Below are positions 26,175 through 35,526 of a DNA stretch of 64,000 nt, piece by piece (positions within the stretch are counted from its first letter, which is position 1; each line of letters opens with the position of its first letter). Origin of the DNA: JBEVJC01 sp040510375 (GTDB lineage Bacteria > Bacteroidota > Bacteroidia > Chitinophagales > Chitinophagaceae); the NCBI GenBank assembly GCA_040510375.1, contig JBEVJC010000006.1:62001-126000 (forward strand), read 5' to 3'. The translations under genes and the position numbers were made by a program. The notes under the pieces are model-generated. The model saw only the letters and a program-made list of their open reading frames with translations, was not told the origin of the DNA and ran no database searches.

Positions 26175-26280
26175 TGGGGAAGGAATTTGGAATTGAGATT
26201 GAATCCCTGACAAGATAGATATTTTTCGCGCCAATCGGCTGCATGATCAGTGATATCACAGGGATAATCATTTGGATATA

Positions 26281-27075
26281 TCAGAACCGGACTTCGAAAT
26301 GTAACTTTTCCCTGAATTCCTTGCGGAAAAAAACGAGTCCCACGAAAAATAGATCAATACTGCACCTCACCGCCTCGTGACCCCGGATAAAATCCCAGGC
26401 CTGTTCCATTTCAGGACTCCAATGGATATCGTCAAAAATTATTACTGAATCATTTCCCATATGGGAAAGTAACCAGGTAAAATACCGCTGGGTTGGTTCA
26501 CGCCGGTGGTTACCATCAACAAACACCAGGTCGATCATACCGGGCTGGCTCAGTAAAGCTGGCAATGTATCGTCAAAATTCCCTTCCACGATCCGGACCT
26601 GCAATCCCAGGGAGTGCAGGTTCTCCCTTGCCCTGGAAGCCACTTGTGGAGAGCCTTCCAGCGTAACCAGGTTTACATCGGAACCAGCAAGTTTCAGGTA
26701 TGCCGCACTTATTCCCATTGATGTCCCCAGTTCCAGCACATTCCGGCACTGGTAATACCGGGTTATCCGGAATAATAATTGCGCAAGCCCGGGTGATTTG
26801 GCGGCGGTCCGGACGATTGAAGACACCCTGCGTTCATTCCCTGAACCAGTGGTGGATCCGGCACCCAGTTCCACTACCCGGACAGGACTTCTATCTTTTA
26901 ACAGGCGCCGACGCAGATCTTCAACAATTTTATATTCATTATAACCGGTACGGTCATTCAGCACTTCAGTTATGAAGCTGTATACAAAGGGAGAATGCAT
27001 ACCATGACCCTTGCTGTTGAATGCACGGATCCTGAACTTCAGGTAACGGATTATAAATTGGAAAGGAGTATACAA
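26281..27075 (-). CDS. Class I SAM-dependent methyltransferase (O-methyltransferase-like)
   Basis: A 264-residue methyltransferase with motif I VLELGTSMGISAAYL (~130-145), an acidic VTLEGSP and the motif IDLVFVDGNHRREPT (~190-205), placing it near the catechol O-methyltransferase fold. The N-terminal block FNSKGHGMHSPFVYSFI recurs in Bacteroidota homologues. The start is a TTG at 27075, 27 bases after the folA stop; no in-frame ATG exists upstream and the next ATG would cut into the conserved block. Substrate unknown. It is probably third in a thyA-folA operon. Confidence 0.83.
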   Translation of the reverse strand: MYTPFQFIIRYLKFRIRAFNSKGHGMHSPFVYSFITEVLNDRTGYNEYKIVEDLRRRLLKDRSPVRVVELGAGSTTGSGNERRVSSIVRTAAKSPGLAQLLFRITRYYQCRNVLELGTSMGISAAYLKLAGSDVNLVTLEGSPQVASRARENLHSLGLQVRIVEGNFDDTLPALLSQPGMIDLVFVDGNHRREPTQRYFTWLLSHMGNDSVIIFDDIHWSPEMEQAWDFIRGHEAVRCSIDLFFVGLVFFRKEFREKLHFEVRF

Positions 27076-27102
27076 ATGGGGAAGAATTTAAATCGGATCC
27101 TG

Positions 27103-27594
27103 TCAGATCCGGTCCCAGACCTGGAACGAATAAGGGTAAGCATTTTTTTTATCGGCCGGATGGTCATCCCTGCTCGTCAGCTTAAACTGGTTGGGATCAA
27201 TGTCGGGGAAATAGGCATCCCCTTCAGGTTCTGCATCAACCCGCGTAATATATATCCGGTCGGTCACCCCCATCAGCATTTTGTAGATTTCCGCACCACC
27301 AATCACCATGAGTTCTTTCACATCCATTTCCTTCAGCAACAACCGTACATCATTAAGCGTTGACACCGTTACCACACCTGCTGCGTTCCAGTCGCTGTTG
27401 CGGGTAATCACCAGGTTCTTCCTTCCCTGTAATGGTTTACCCAATGCCTCAAAGGTTTTCCTACCCATCAGCACAGGCATACCCCAGGTAATGTTTTTGA
27501 AAAATTTCATATCATCAGGCAGGGTCCAGACCAGCTGGTTATCTTTCCCGATCACGTTATTCTTTGCCGCAGCAACAACCATGGAAATGATCAT
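27103..27594 (-). CDS. folA: Dihydrofolate reductase
   Basis: NADPH reduction of dihydrofolate to tetrahydrofolate, regenerating the cofactor consumed by ThyA. The 163-residue length is normal. Conserved features: N-terminal ISMVVAAAKNNVIGKDNQLVW, the acidic active-site Asp in LPDDMKFFK (~28), the NADPH motif PVLMGRKTFEALGKPLQGRKN (~40-60) and IGGAEIYKMLM (~100). It is 18 bases downstream of thyA, a classical pairing. Confidence 0.96.
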   Translation of the reverse strand: MIISMVVAAAKNNVIGKDNQLVWTLPDDMKFFKNITWGMPVLMGRKTFEALGKPLQGRKNLVITRNSDWNAAGVVTVSTLNDVRLLLKEMDVKELMVIGGAEIYKMLMGVTDRIYITRVDAEPEGDAYFPDIDPNQFKLTSRDDHPADKKNAYPYSFQVWDRI

Positions 27595-27612
27595 CAGGTA
27601 AAATTTAAAATA

Positions 27613-28446
27613 TCACACAGCTACCGGTGCCTTGATGGCAGGGTGCGACTGGTAATTCTCCAATGTAAAATCGGAAAAACTGAATTTAAAAATATCTTTC
27701 ACTTCGGGGTTAAGTTTCATAACCGGCAATGGGAGCGGTTCCCGGGCCAGCTGCTGTTCCACCTGTCCGCGATGGTTATTATAAATATGTACATCGCCAA
27801 ATGTATGGATGAACTCACCCGGCTCCATATCACAAACCTGCGCAATCATCATTGTCAGCAATGCATAGGAAGCAATATTAAACGGTACACCCAGGAAAAC
27901 ATCGGCGCTGCGCTGGTACAACTGGCAGGACAAACGGCTCTTTGATTCACCCTTTCGTTCATCTGCTGGTGTTACGTAAAACTGGAACATGGTATGGCAG
28001 GGCATCAGGGCCATTTCCGGCAGATCACCCACATTCCATGCACTGACGATCAACCGCCTGCTGTCAGGATTTTTTTTGATCTGTGAAATAAGATCGCTGA
28101 TCTGGTCGATTGTTTTCACAGTGCCATCGGGTTGTGCGGCCGACCAGCTCCGCCATTGTTTACCATACACCGGACCCAGTTCGCCTTCCGCATCTGCCCA
28201 TTCATCCCAGATTTTCACCCCGTTTTCCTTCAGGTAGGAAATATTGGTTTCCCCTTTCAGGAACCATAATAATTCATGGATAATACTTTTCAGGTGGACT
28301 TTCTTGGTGGTTACCAGGGGAAATCCTTTTTGCAGATCAAAACGGAGCTGGTAACCAAAAAGGCTTTGGGTACCCGTGCCGGTACGATCAGTTTTATGAA
28401 CACCTTCAACCAGGATCTGGCGTAATAGGTCCAGGTAATTTTGCAT
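27613..28446 (-). CDS. thyA: Thymidylate synthase
   Basis: Methylates dUMP to dTMP with methylene-THF. The 277 residues are the usual size. The catalytic Cys lies in [12 protein letters not shown] (~157), with the dUMP-binding [12 protein letters not shown] (~21), [19 protein letters not shown] (~195-215) and [14 protein letters not shown]. Upstream on the minus strand a shortened box TAACTTG sits five bases before the ATG, the same spacing seen at ribD and prmC, but it lacks one T. First gene of a likely thyA-folA-methyltransferase operon. Confidence 0.96.
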   Translation of the reverse strand: MQNYLDLLRQILVEGVHKTDRTGTGTQSLFGYQLRFDLQKGFPLVTTKKVHLKSIIHELLWFLKGETNISYLKENGVKIWDEWADAEGELGPVYGKQWRSWSAAQPDGTVKTIDQISDLISQIKKNPDSRRLIVSAWNVGDLPEMALMPCHTMFQFYVTPADERKGESKSRLSCQLYQRSADVFLGVPFNIASYALLTMMIAQVCDMEPGEFIHTFGDVHIYNNHRGQVEQQLAREPLPLPVMKLNPEVKDIFKFSFSDFTLENYQSHPAIKAPVAV

Positions 28447-28513
28447 GGGTGCAAGTTACTGAAAAGGATTTTTGCCCCGCCCCGCGGCCGGATCAAAGTT
28501 GTTAACGCTTTAC

Positions 28514-29707
28514 TTACTGGTAAACACGGAGGTAATCAATGATATAAAATTGTGGAAAAACCGTTGAGGCATCCGGACTACCGGGCCAGTTGCCACCAAC
28601 CGCCAGGTTAATGATAAAAAAGAATTCAGAGTTGAACGGATATTCGGTCCCGCCCAGGTTCATATCAGATTTATTGGCAGTATAGAATTCCTGTCCGTCC
28701 AGAAACCATTTGATCTGGTCTTCCTTCCATTCAATAGAATAAACATGGAACTCATCGGACAGGTTCGTAGAATTTGTCCGTGACCCGTTCGACTGGGTAC
28801 TGCCCGGACCAGGACCGTAATGAAGCGTACCATAGGTGACCTTCGGCAGATGGCCTATGTTTTCCATGATATCAATCTCCCCGCTTTTTGGCCATCCAAA
28901 TGAAGGGCTATTAGGTAACATCCAGAATGCAGGCCAGATGCCCTTTCCAATGGGCAGCCTGGCGCGGAAATCAATCCGGCCAAATTTGAAGGATTTAAGG
29001 TTCTGGCTGAGGATTTTTGAAGAAGTATATGCCTTACCTCCATAACCATCGTTAAGTGCAGCAATGATCATACAACCATCCTGGAAAAATAAATTCTCCG
29101 CGCGATTGGTATACCATTCCAGTTCATTATTACCCCATCCACAGATATTGGGACAACCATCGCCGTTCTGATGCGCCCATGATGTTGGGTCAAGAACAGG
29201 CCCGTTAAAATCATCGGTCCACACTCGTGTATACCCCGCATACGAAGTTGGAGCATCATAACCGGTATTGGTAAAACCAATACGTGTATCATCATTCCGG
29301 ATAGCCACCACAGCGGTCCCTGCTGAAATAGTAGCATTCACCGGATTTGATAATATCACTTTGAATTCTTCGTCTGATTCGCGAAGATCATCGGCCAGGA
29401 TGGAAATGGTGATTGTTTTCCGTGTTTCGTTAGGGGCAAATGTCAGTGTCTGGTTGCTGGGGGCTGTATAATCTTCCGTCGCTTTTGCTGTAACATCGGC
29501 TGTAGAATAATTAACCGTGACGGTTTCAGAACTTGTTACACTAAGGCGCACGATCACATTAAAGGCGGTTGTGGTACCGGTGCCTTCAAACAGGTTAAAG
29601 TTTTCGATTGACAGGGATGGCCTTGGTCCGGGTGTATCATCACCTCCGCCACCTTTTCCGCAGGCAATACTGGTGAGGACAATCAGGGCAAGCAATATAT
29701 GTTTCAT
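28514..29707 (-). CDS. GH16 beta-glucanase lipoprotein with N-terminal Calx-beta domain
   Basis: A 397-residue surface or periplasmic lipoprotein (lipobox SIAC, Cys16). Residues ~28-140 form a Calx-beta-like immunoglobulin-type domain (ADDLRESDEEFKVILSNP, AVVAIRNDDT). Residues ~165-397 are a GH16 domain with the catalytic motif GEIDIMENIG, the two Glu being nucleophile and acid/base. The subgroup resembles laminarinases (endo-1,3-beta-glucanases), although agarases and carrageenases share the motif. No SusC/D or transport gene is adjacent. A TATATTTG box lies just upstream. Confidence 0.9.
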   Translation of the reverse strand: MKHILLALIVLTSIACGKGGGGDDTPGPRPSLSIENFNLFEGTGTTTAFNVIVRLSVTSSETVTVNYSTADVTAKATEDYTAPSNQTLTFAPNETRKTITISILADDLRESDEEFKVILSNPVNATISAGTAVVAIRNDDTRIGFTNTGYDAPTSYAGYTRVWTDDFNGPVLDPTSWAHQNGDGCPNICGWGNNELEWYTNRAENLFFQDGCMIIAALNDGYGGKAYTSSKILSQNLKSFKFGRIDFRARLPIGKGIWPAFWMLPNSPSFGWPKSGEIDIMENIGHLPKVTYGTLHYGPGPGSTQSNGSRTNSTNLSDEFHVYSIEWKEDQIKWFLDGQEFYTANKSDMNLGGTEYPFNSEFFFIINLAVGGNWPGSPDASTVFPQFYIIDYLRVYQ

Positions 29708-29720
29708 TGGGCCATTTTTA

Positions 29721-29728
29721 CAAATATA
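29721..29728 (-). promoter_or_regulatory. -7 box for the GH16 gene
   Basis: Reads TATATTTG on the minus strand, matching TAnnTTTG, 14 bases before the ATG at 29707. It lies between the proline dehydrogenase stop (29733) and the GH16 start, so GH16 may be transcribed separately with a leader of only about eight bases. Confidence 0.5.
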
Positions 29729-29732
29729 ACCC

Positions 29733-30971
29733 TCACCCCCTTCTCCGCCGCTGCAATTCCTTTTCGATCAGTGCCAGTTCCCTTCCCGTCTGTCCTTTCA
29801 CCGAAGTGTTCTCCTGTGCCCTTCTCATCAGGTAGGGTATCACATCATCGATAGGGCCAAATGGCAGGTACTTACTCACGCTGAATCCGGAGTGGGCCAG
29901 GTTAAAAGTAATATTATCACTCATACCATACAACTGGCTGAAATGAATATGCGGATGGTTGGCCGGTATGCCCTTTTCCCCGATCAGCCTTGCAGCCAGC
30001 AGGTTACTTTGTTCATTGTGCGACGCAACGATCAGTCCGATCCGGTCCAGGTGGTCGATACAGAACTCCACACCCGCGTTATAATCACGGTCGCTGCTTT
30101 CCTTATCAGGTTGGATGGGGGATGGATACGACATTTCCGTAGCCCTTTTCCGCTCCTTCTCCATATACGCGCCCCTGACCAGTTTGGATCCAAGGATAAA
30201 ATTCCTTGATATGGCCGCCTGGTAAGAATCCTTCAGGAATTGCAGGCGGTCGTGCCTGTAATGCTGGATCGTATTATAAACAACACATGTTGTTTTATTA
30301 AATGTATCCATCATAAGAATGGTCAGTGCATCTACGGGGTCCTGGATCCAGGACTCCTCCGCATCTACCAGTACCCCGATCTTCCGGAAAGCGGCCGTTT
30401 CACAGATCCGCATCATGCGGTGGCGCACCAGGTGCCATTCTTCTTTTTCTTTGGGAGACAGGGAATCTACTGCGTTCAGGAAACGTTTCATAAGGGTATC
30501 AGTACCGGACGACATCAGGTGATCCAGTTTTTCCAGCAGACTGAACCGCGCGAAGCCGGTAACCTTGATACTCATAAAAGGAATATTGGGCTGGGATGCG
30601 GCATACTCGATCACGCGGATGAATTCGTCCGTTGCATGATCAAATCCTTTCTCGCCGTCGTCGCCTCCTTCCACGCCATAATCCAGGATAACCTGCACAT
30701 TGTATTCACCCAGTTTATGTGCCACCAGTGCAGTCTGTGCCAGTGTTTCGCCACCCACAAACTGTTCAAAGATGGTCTGGCGGATCAATCCCTTAACGGG
30801 CAGTTTCATCCTGATGGCCCAGGGTGTAAGCCGGGTACCGATTTTAACCAGCCATGATTTACCCATAGCTGAAAAAAGGAAACGGGCCTTGCGTAATTGT
30901 TTGTTGCCTTTGTATTGGAATGCGAATTCAGTATTGTCGAATGATAGTGACGGATTGGATTCCATGAACAT
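29733..30971 (-). CDS. Proline dehydrogenase
   Basis: FAD enzyme oxidising proline to pyrroline-5-carboxylate, the first step of proline catabolism. The 412-residue monofunctional form has a (beta/alpha)8 barrel with IPFMSIKVTGFAR (~135-148), LVDAEESWIQDPVD (~205), KLVRGAYMEKERKRA (~265-280) and ATHNE-like ASHNEQSN (~325). The P5C dehydrogenase domain of PutA is absent, and its gene is not in the window. The start could be either of two ATGs, 30971 or 30965. Confidence 0.93.
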   Translation of the reverse strand: MFMESNPSLSFDNTEFAFQYKGNKQLRKARFLFSAMGKSWLVKIGTRLTPWAIRMKLPVKGLIRQTIFEQFVGGETLAQTALVAHKLGEYNVQVILDYGVEGGDDGEKGFDHATDEFIRVIEYAASQPNIPFMSIKVTGFARFSLLEKLDHLMSSGTDTLMKRFLNAVDSLSPKEKEEWHLVRHRMMRICETAAFRKIGVLVDAEESWIQDPVDALTILMMDTFNKTTCVVYNTIQHYRHDRLQFLKDSYQAAISRNFILGSKLVRGAYMEKERKRATEMSYPSPIQPDKESSDRDYNAGVEFCIDHLDRIGLIVASHNEQSNLLAARLIGEKGIPANHPHIHFSQLYGMSDNITFNLAHSGFSVSKYLPFGPIDDVIPYLMRRAQENTSVKGQTGRELALIEKELQRRRRG

Positions 30972-30997
30972 AGTTGTAAGCGGGAATAAAATGTTTT

Positions 30998-31882
30998 TTA
31001 ATTGGTAGCTGCTGTATCGTTTGTATTGTCGTTGGACTCTTTTGCCTGGTTCGAAGTACTGTCGCTGGTGGACTCAATTGTTTTGTCCGAAGTACTGTCT
31101 TCGATGGATCCGTTTGCCTTGTCCGATAAACTATCGCTGGTGGATTCTTTTATTGTTCCGGATTTCCTGACAGCAAATTTATCAGGACCCAGATAGGTGA
31201 TCAGTACCTTGAAACTGTCACCTTCTTTCTCAACCGGTGTTTCTCCTTTTTTTACCGGGAGTTTTGCCTGCATGCGCACCTCCGGCAGGTTCAGGTACAC
31301 GCCATGCGGTGTTATTTTCACTACCTCAGCCAGGAGTTCTTTTTTATCCTGGAAAAATTTCATTGCCTTCGAATAACCGGGAATGAATTTACGATCAAGT
31401 AATACAGCACTTACTTTCTCGGGATTACTGATATTCTCAAGACGGAAATAGGTAGGGTCATTAATGGCATTAAGCGGTGGGCGTAGTTCCCAGGCAGATA
31501 ACCGGAGCGGAAAAAAATGATAACTCCCGATTTCCTTAATAAAATAATCCTCCCCCACCAGTTTCAGGTACCCGGCAAATTCATTATCCGTTTTTGCTTT
31601 CAGCAGCAGGTTGGTATAGGAATTATTATAATGGAAAACGATCCGGTCCGCGGTCATTTTATCACCCCTTACAGAACGCACAAGATCAAAACTCACCTGG
31701 TCGCCTTCGCGGAAATAATGAAACTCACTGATAAGTTTTTCGTCTTTCAATTTTTGCTGTACCTCGTCCTTGATACTTCCGTTAACGGATTTTTTCTTAC
31801 CGTTATGGACATAATCAATGGTGACAAATTTTTTGTCATACTGCACAAAACTTACCTGCCCTTCCAATCTCGTTTCCGACAT
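30998..31882 (-). CDS. Unrecognised OB-fold-like protein with repetitive Ser/Asp/Lys tail
   Basis: A 294-residue protein I cannot name. The N-terminal ~70 residues (EGQVSFVQYDKKFVTIDYV, then YFREGDQVSFDLVRS and DRIVFHYN) look like a cold-shock-type OB fold; a middle segment around 185-235 (VVKITPHGVYLNLPEVRMQAKLPV) looks like an S1-type OB fold. Either would suggest nucleic-acid binding. The last ~50 residues are low complexity with 12-residue repeats (ESTSDS, DSTSDK) encoded by 36-base DNA repeats. There is no signal peptide. The neighbours are proline dehydrogenase (26 bases) and a thioesterase. The domain reading is by eye. Confidence 0.7.
   Translation of the reverse strand: MSETRLEGQVSFVQYDKKFVTIDYVHNGKKKSVNGSIKDEVQQKLKDEKLISEFHYFREGDQVSFDLVRSVRGDKMTADRIVFHYNNSYTNLLLKAKTDNEFAGYLKLVGEDYFIKEIGSYHFFPLRLSAWELRPPLNAINDPTYFRLENISNPEKVSAVLLDRKFIPGYSKAMKFFQDKKELLAEVVKITPHGVYLNLPEVRMQAKLPVKKGETPVEKEGDSFKVLITYLGPDKFAVRKSGTIKESTSDSLSDKANGSIEDSTSDKTIESTSDSTSNQAKESNDNTNDTAATN
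31053..31160. repeat. 36-base imperfect tandem repeat, three units
   Basis: Units begin at 31053, 31089 and 31125 with exactly 36-base spacing and share GAAGTACTGTC- and CGCTGGTGGA-like blocks. They encode the 12-residue repeats of the acidic Ser-rich tail of the preceding gene. Confidence 0.8.
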
Positions 31883-31955
31883 TTAATCTGTTTAAATATT
31901 TCTGTTGGATTTAGTCCAGATTTATTCCATAACCATCCCTGGTTTGACTTATTCA

Positions 31956-32468
31956 TCAACTCATAAACAATGCCTTCAGTTCTTTGGCATCGTCCGGTTT
32001 CATTTTACCACCAAGGATGAGCCTGATCTGCCGGCGGCGAAGCGCACCATCGTACAATCTGCGTTCTTCATCAGTTTCTGTTTCCAGTCCTGGTACCGCC
32101 TGTGGTTTGTTATGTTCGTCAAGTGATACAAATGTGTAATACGCTTCATTACTCTTGTATTTATGACGCTTCTTGAGGTCTTCACCCCACACCCGCATAT
32201 GGATCTCCATGGATGTAGTAAAGGCACGGGTGACTTTTGCTTCGATGTGAACCACATTCCCAAGCATAATCGGATTTTCAAAAGAGATATTGTCGACCGA
32301 TGCAGTAACCACTGCTGCATTACAATGCCGCTGTGCTGCCAGGGCTGCTGCGATATCCATCCAGTACATTAACCGGCCACCCATCAGGTTTCCAAACACA
32401 TTGGTATCGTTGGGAAGAACCAGTTCGGTCATTATCACCAGACTCTCGGTCGGTTTTTTGCTAACCAT
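31956..32468 (-). CDS. Acyl-CoA thioesterase (hotdog fold, YciA/BACH type)
   Basis: A 170-residue single hotdog domain protein hydrolysing acyl-CoA. The helix motif NLMGGRLMYWMDIAAALAA (~27-45) with its Asp and the strand VTASVDNISFENPI are typical of cytosolic YciA-like thioesterases. A charged C-terminal extension (LYDGALRRRQIRLILGG) follows. It is 33 bases downstream of mutS2 on the same strand. Confidence 0.9.
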   Translation of the reverse strand: MVSKKPTESLVIMTELVLPNDTNVFGNLMGGRLMYWMDIAAALAAQRHCNAAVVTASVDNISFENPIMLGNVVHIEAKVTRAFTTSMEIHMRVWGEDLKKRHKYKSNEAYYTFVSLDEHNKPQAVPGLETETDEERRLYDGALRRRQIRLILGGKMKPDDAKELKALFMS

Positions 32469-32501
32469 TCGTTGTTTTTTATTTATAAAGATACGTTGCC
32501 T

Positions 32502-34601
32502 TTAAGCTTCTTTCTGTTTAACCACCACCAGGTCGCCCACTTCCACCTGCATTGGCAGCAATCCGATTTTTACCACTGCCCTCTTGCCACGTAGTTCCAT
32601 TACCTGCCCCACCTGGTGGTTTCGTTTCATTTTTACCTGGTCACCCACTTTGATCTCACCTCCTATTTCTGCAAACCTCGAATCAATTTTCCGCTGCATC
32701 TTGCTTGCCACCTTCTTTTCATTCTTTTTAAAAAGAAGGGCTTCCATTTCCTTGATCACTTTTGCCTTGTTGTCGGTTTTACGCCATTCAACCAGCATCT
32801 GTTTCAGGTTACGTTCCATCTCCTTTAGATTGGCCATACGATCTTCTGCTATCTTATTCTGTTCACGCAGCACTTCCACCTGCTGGCGGTGCCGTTCCTT
32901 ATCCATCACCTGCTCCATCTCCTTCTTCAGTTTTTCATTTTCACGAAGAAGGATGTTCAGGTCTTTTTCTTTTTTCTCCAGGTCGCGCAGGTCCTGCTCT
33001 GTCCGGTTAAGTAATTTATCAAGACGGAACTGGTCTTCATCAACCAGGTCCCGCGCACGTTTGATCAGTCCCTTATCAAGTCCGATCCGTTCAGCAATTG
33101 CAAACGTATAGGAACTCCCCGGTTTACCCACCAGCAACTTGTACTGCGGGAGTAAATTCTTTTCATCAAATGCCATGGCACCGTTCAGTATGCCCGATGT
33201 TTTTCCGGCCATCACTTTCAGGTTAAGGTAATGGGTGGTTACAATACCGATGGCATGTTTGCGGGCCAGTTCCTGGAGGATTACTTCGGCAAACGCACCG
33301 CCGAGATTCGGATCACTTCCGCTTCCGAGTTCATCAATAAAAAAAAGTGTGCGGCCATTTGAATTCTCCATGAAATACTTCATGTGAAGGAGATGGCTGC
33401 TATAGGTACTTAATTCAAATTCGATTGACTGCGTATCACCGATATGGATCATCAGTTGTTTGAAGATGCCAAACTCGGAAGAGGGGTGCACGGGCACCAG
33501 CAATCCGCTTTGCACCATCATCTGTAAAAGGCCGATGGTCTTCATGGTGACCGTCTTGCCCCCTGCATTGGGACCACTGATCACCAGGATCCGCTGCGAA
33601 TCGTCCAGCGTCAGGTTCACGGGAATGGTGGGTTTCGAAGAACGCTGGTTGTATAAATATAATAAAGGATGATAGGCCTGCACCAGGTGTACCCGGGCCT
33701 TATCACTCACCAGCGGGAACTCGCCCCTGATATCGGCGGCCAGTTTTGCCTTGGCGCGGATAAAATCATAATCGCCCAGGATAACGTGATAAACAGATAA
33801 CAGCGAGGCGTGGGCCGACAGGCGGCCTGTCAGTTCACGCAGGATGCGGTGTACTTCCTTGCGTTCTTCATTCTCCAGTTCAAAAACGCGGTTATTCAAC
33901 TCGATGGTTTCCTCCGGTTCAACGAATGCCGTCTTGCGGCTATCACTTTCCCCGTGGAGGATACCCTTTACTGTTCTTTTTTGTTCAGCAACAACGGCCA
34001 GTACCCGCCGGCCACTCATAAAACTTTCTTCTATCTCGGCCAGGTAACCCTGTTTGTTCAGACGGCTCACGATCCGTTCAAAAACCCGCCGCAGTTCATT
34101 CCTTTTTTTATAAAGGTTCATGCGGATTTCTTTCAGGCTTTCAGAGGCATTGTCCTTCACCTGTCCAGCTTCATCCAGCACCGCATCAATCAGCAGGATA
34201 ATTGCTTTTTCATATTCCGTGTTTTCGATAACCTTAACCAGTGCGGGGTAGGCTTCCCTGCGTTCGCGGTCGAACCAGCGGAAGATGCGTTCCATACTTT
34301 CGGCCAGTTTACGGATCTGCATAAACTGTTCACCGTCGAGCACGGCACCCGGGATGCTGAGTAATTTCAGTTCGCGGGAAAGATTGAGGATATAATCGTT
34401 GGGAAAATAAATACCGTTAATCAGGAGCTGACGGAATTCATGGCTTTGGCGCAGTTCAGTCTCGATGAAATCTTTCCGGGTATGGATCCGTAATTCCTGG
34501 GCCCGACTCCGTGCCAGATCCGTCTGGCAATGGTTGGCCAGCAGGGTCCGGACCTTATCAAACTCAAGCTGTAAATAGGCCGATTCGGGAAATAACTTCA
34601 T
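32502..34601 (-). CDS. mutS2: MutS2-type ATPase lacking the Smr nuclease domain
   Basis: A 699-residue MutS2 homologue. It has the helical core and clamp (1-300), the ABC-type ATPase with Walker A SGPNAGGKTVTMKT (~346-360) and Walker B FFIDELGSGSDPNLGGAF (~418-435), then a long charged coiled coil (~525-640) and a KOW-like beta module (DQVKMKRNHQVGQVMEL). Canonical MutS2 is about 780-800 residues and ends in an Smr endonuclease domain; here the protein stops after the beta module with only 33 bases before the next gene. Members act in suppressing recombination or rescuing stalled ribosomes; without Smr, a nuclease role is unlikely. Confidence 0.92.
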   Translation of the reverse strand: MKLFPESAYLQLEFDKVRTLLANHCQTDLARSRAQELRIHTRKDFIETELRQSHEFRQLLINGIYFPNDYILNLSRELKLLSIPGAVLDGEQFMQIRKLAESMERIFRWFDRERREAYPALVKVIENTEYEKAIILLIDAVLDEAGQVKDNASESLKEIRMNLYKKRNELRRVFERIVSRLNKQGYLAEIEESFMSGRRVLAVVAEQKRTVKGILHGESDSRKTAFVEPEETIELNNRVFELENEERKEVHRILRELTGRLSAHASLLSVYHVILGDYDFIRAKAKLAADIRGEFPLVSDKARVHLVQAYHPLLYLYNQRSSKPTIPVNLTLDDSQRILVISGPNAGGKTVTMKTIGLLQMMVQSGLLVPVHPSSEFGIFKQLMIHIGDTQSIEFELSTYSSHLLHMKYFMENSNGRTLFFIDELGSGSDPNLGGAFAEVILQELARKHAIGIVTTHYLNLKVMAGKTSGILNGAMAFDEKNLLPQYKLLVGKPGSSYTFAIAERIGLDKGLIKRARDLVDEDQFRLDKLLNRTEQDLRDLEKKEKDLNILLRENEKLKKEMEQVMDKERHRQQVEVLREQNKIAEDRMANLKEMERNLKQMLVEWRKTDNKAKVIKEMEALLFKKNEKKVASKMQRKIDSRFAEIGGEIKVGDQVKMKRNHQVGQVMELRGKRAVVKIGLLPMQVEVGDLVVVKQKEA

Positions 34602-34789
34602 GATTCTCTTCCAATCCTTTTTTAGACGGGCAAATTTCGGAAAAATGTGGGGGATTACCGGAATTATAAAGGAGGGTCGCCGAAATGATCCCGGTTTACA
34701 ATTTGTTAATGTTGATTAAATCAGTGCAGAAATGCGGTCTGCCGGCAACCAGCTACACCTGTCAACCGTAGATTATAGTAAATTACAGC

Positions 34790-35479
34790 ATGAAAAATAC
34801 ACACCGCAGGTCTGCCAGCCTCGGTCTGGCCACTTGCCTGATCACTCTTATTAGCCTGGTATCCTGTGCACAGAAAAAAATAGATGAAAAAATAAAGACT
34901 CCTGTTGCCGGGGTTACCCAGGCAACGCCAGTGAATAATCCCGGTACTGAAACTGCAACATTTGCCAATGGATGTTTCTGGTGTACGGAAGCGATCTTCG
35001 AACAACTCGATGGCGTGATCAGTGCAACAGCAGGTTATACCGATGGGCATGTTGCAAATCCCACTTACAAGGAAGTTTGTACGGGCAATACCGGTCATGC
35101 CGAAGCTTTGCAGATCGTGTACGATCCCAGCAAGATCAGTTTTGATGAATTACTCGAAGTATTCTGGGAAACGCACGACCCTACCACACTGAACCGCCAG
35201 GGTGCAGATGTGGGTACCCAGTATCGCAGTGGTATTTATTATCATGATGCGGCCCAGAAGGCAGAAGCAGAAAAGTACAAGGCTGAACTCGACAAAAGTG
35301 GGGCGTTTAACAATCCGATTGTAACGGAGATCAAACCGTATACAAACTTTTATCCTGCCGAGGATTATCACCAGGATTATTTTGCAAACAATGAAAACGG
35401 GAATCCATATTGCAAGATAGTGATCCGTCCCAAACTGGATAAATTCAGGGAAGTGTTCAAGGACAAACTGAAGCATTGA
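34790..35479 (+). CDS. msrA: Peptide methionine sulfoxide reductase MsrA, lipoprotein
   Basis: Reduces methionine-S-sulfoxide in proteins. The catalytic motif GCFWCTEA is near residues 61-68, with YTDGHVANPTYKEVCTGNTGHAEA and DPTTLNRQGADVGTQYRS following. A signal peptide with lipobox VSCA (Cys near 25) indicates export and lipid anchoring, so it would repair envelope proteins. A Cys in GNPYCKIV near residue 208 may be the resolving residue. A strong terminator follows within 20 bases. Confidence 0.95.
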   Translation: MKNTHRRSASLGLATCLITLISLVSCAQKKIDEKIKTPVAGVTQATPVNNPGTETATFANGCFWCTEAIFEQLDGVISATAGYTDGHVANPTYKEVCTGNTGHAEALQIVYDPSKISFDELLEVFWETHDPTTLNRQGADVGTQYRSGIYYHDAAQKAEAEKYKAELDKSGAFNNPIVTEIKPYTNFYPAEDYHQDYFANNENGNPYCKIVIRPKLDKFREVFKDKLKH

Positions 35480-35493
35480 TCTTAAAAAATGTT

Positions 35494-35526
35494 AAAAACC
35501 GCACGTTGAAATGTGCGGTTTTTTTT
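35494..35526 (+). terminator. Rho-independent terminator of msrA
   Basis: An 11-base stem (AAAAACCGCAC paired with GTGCGGTTTTT) around an 8-base loop, followed by a T run, starting 15 bases after the msrA stop. Confidence 0.88.

Noticed and set aside
30240..30857. Open frame of 205 codons antisense to proline dehydrogenase
   Set aside because: Fully contained in a conserved enzyme gene; no recognisable product.
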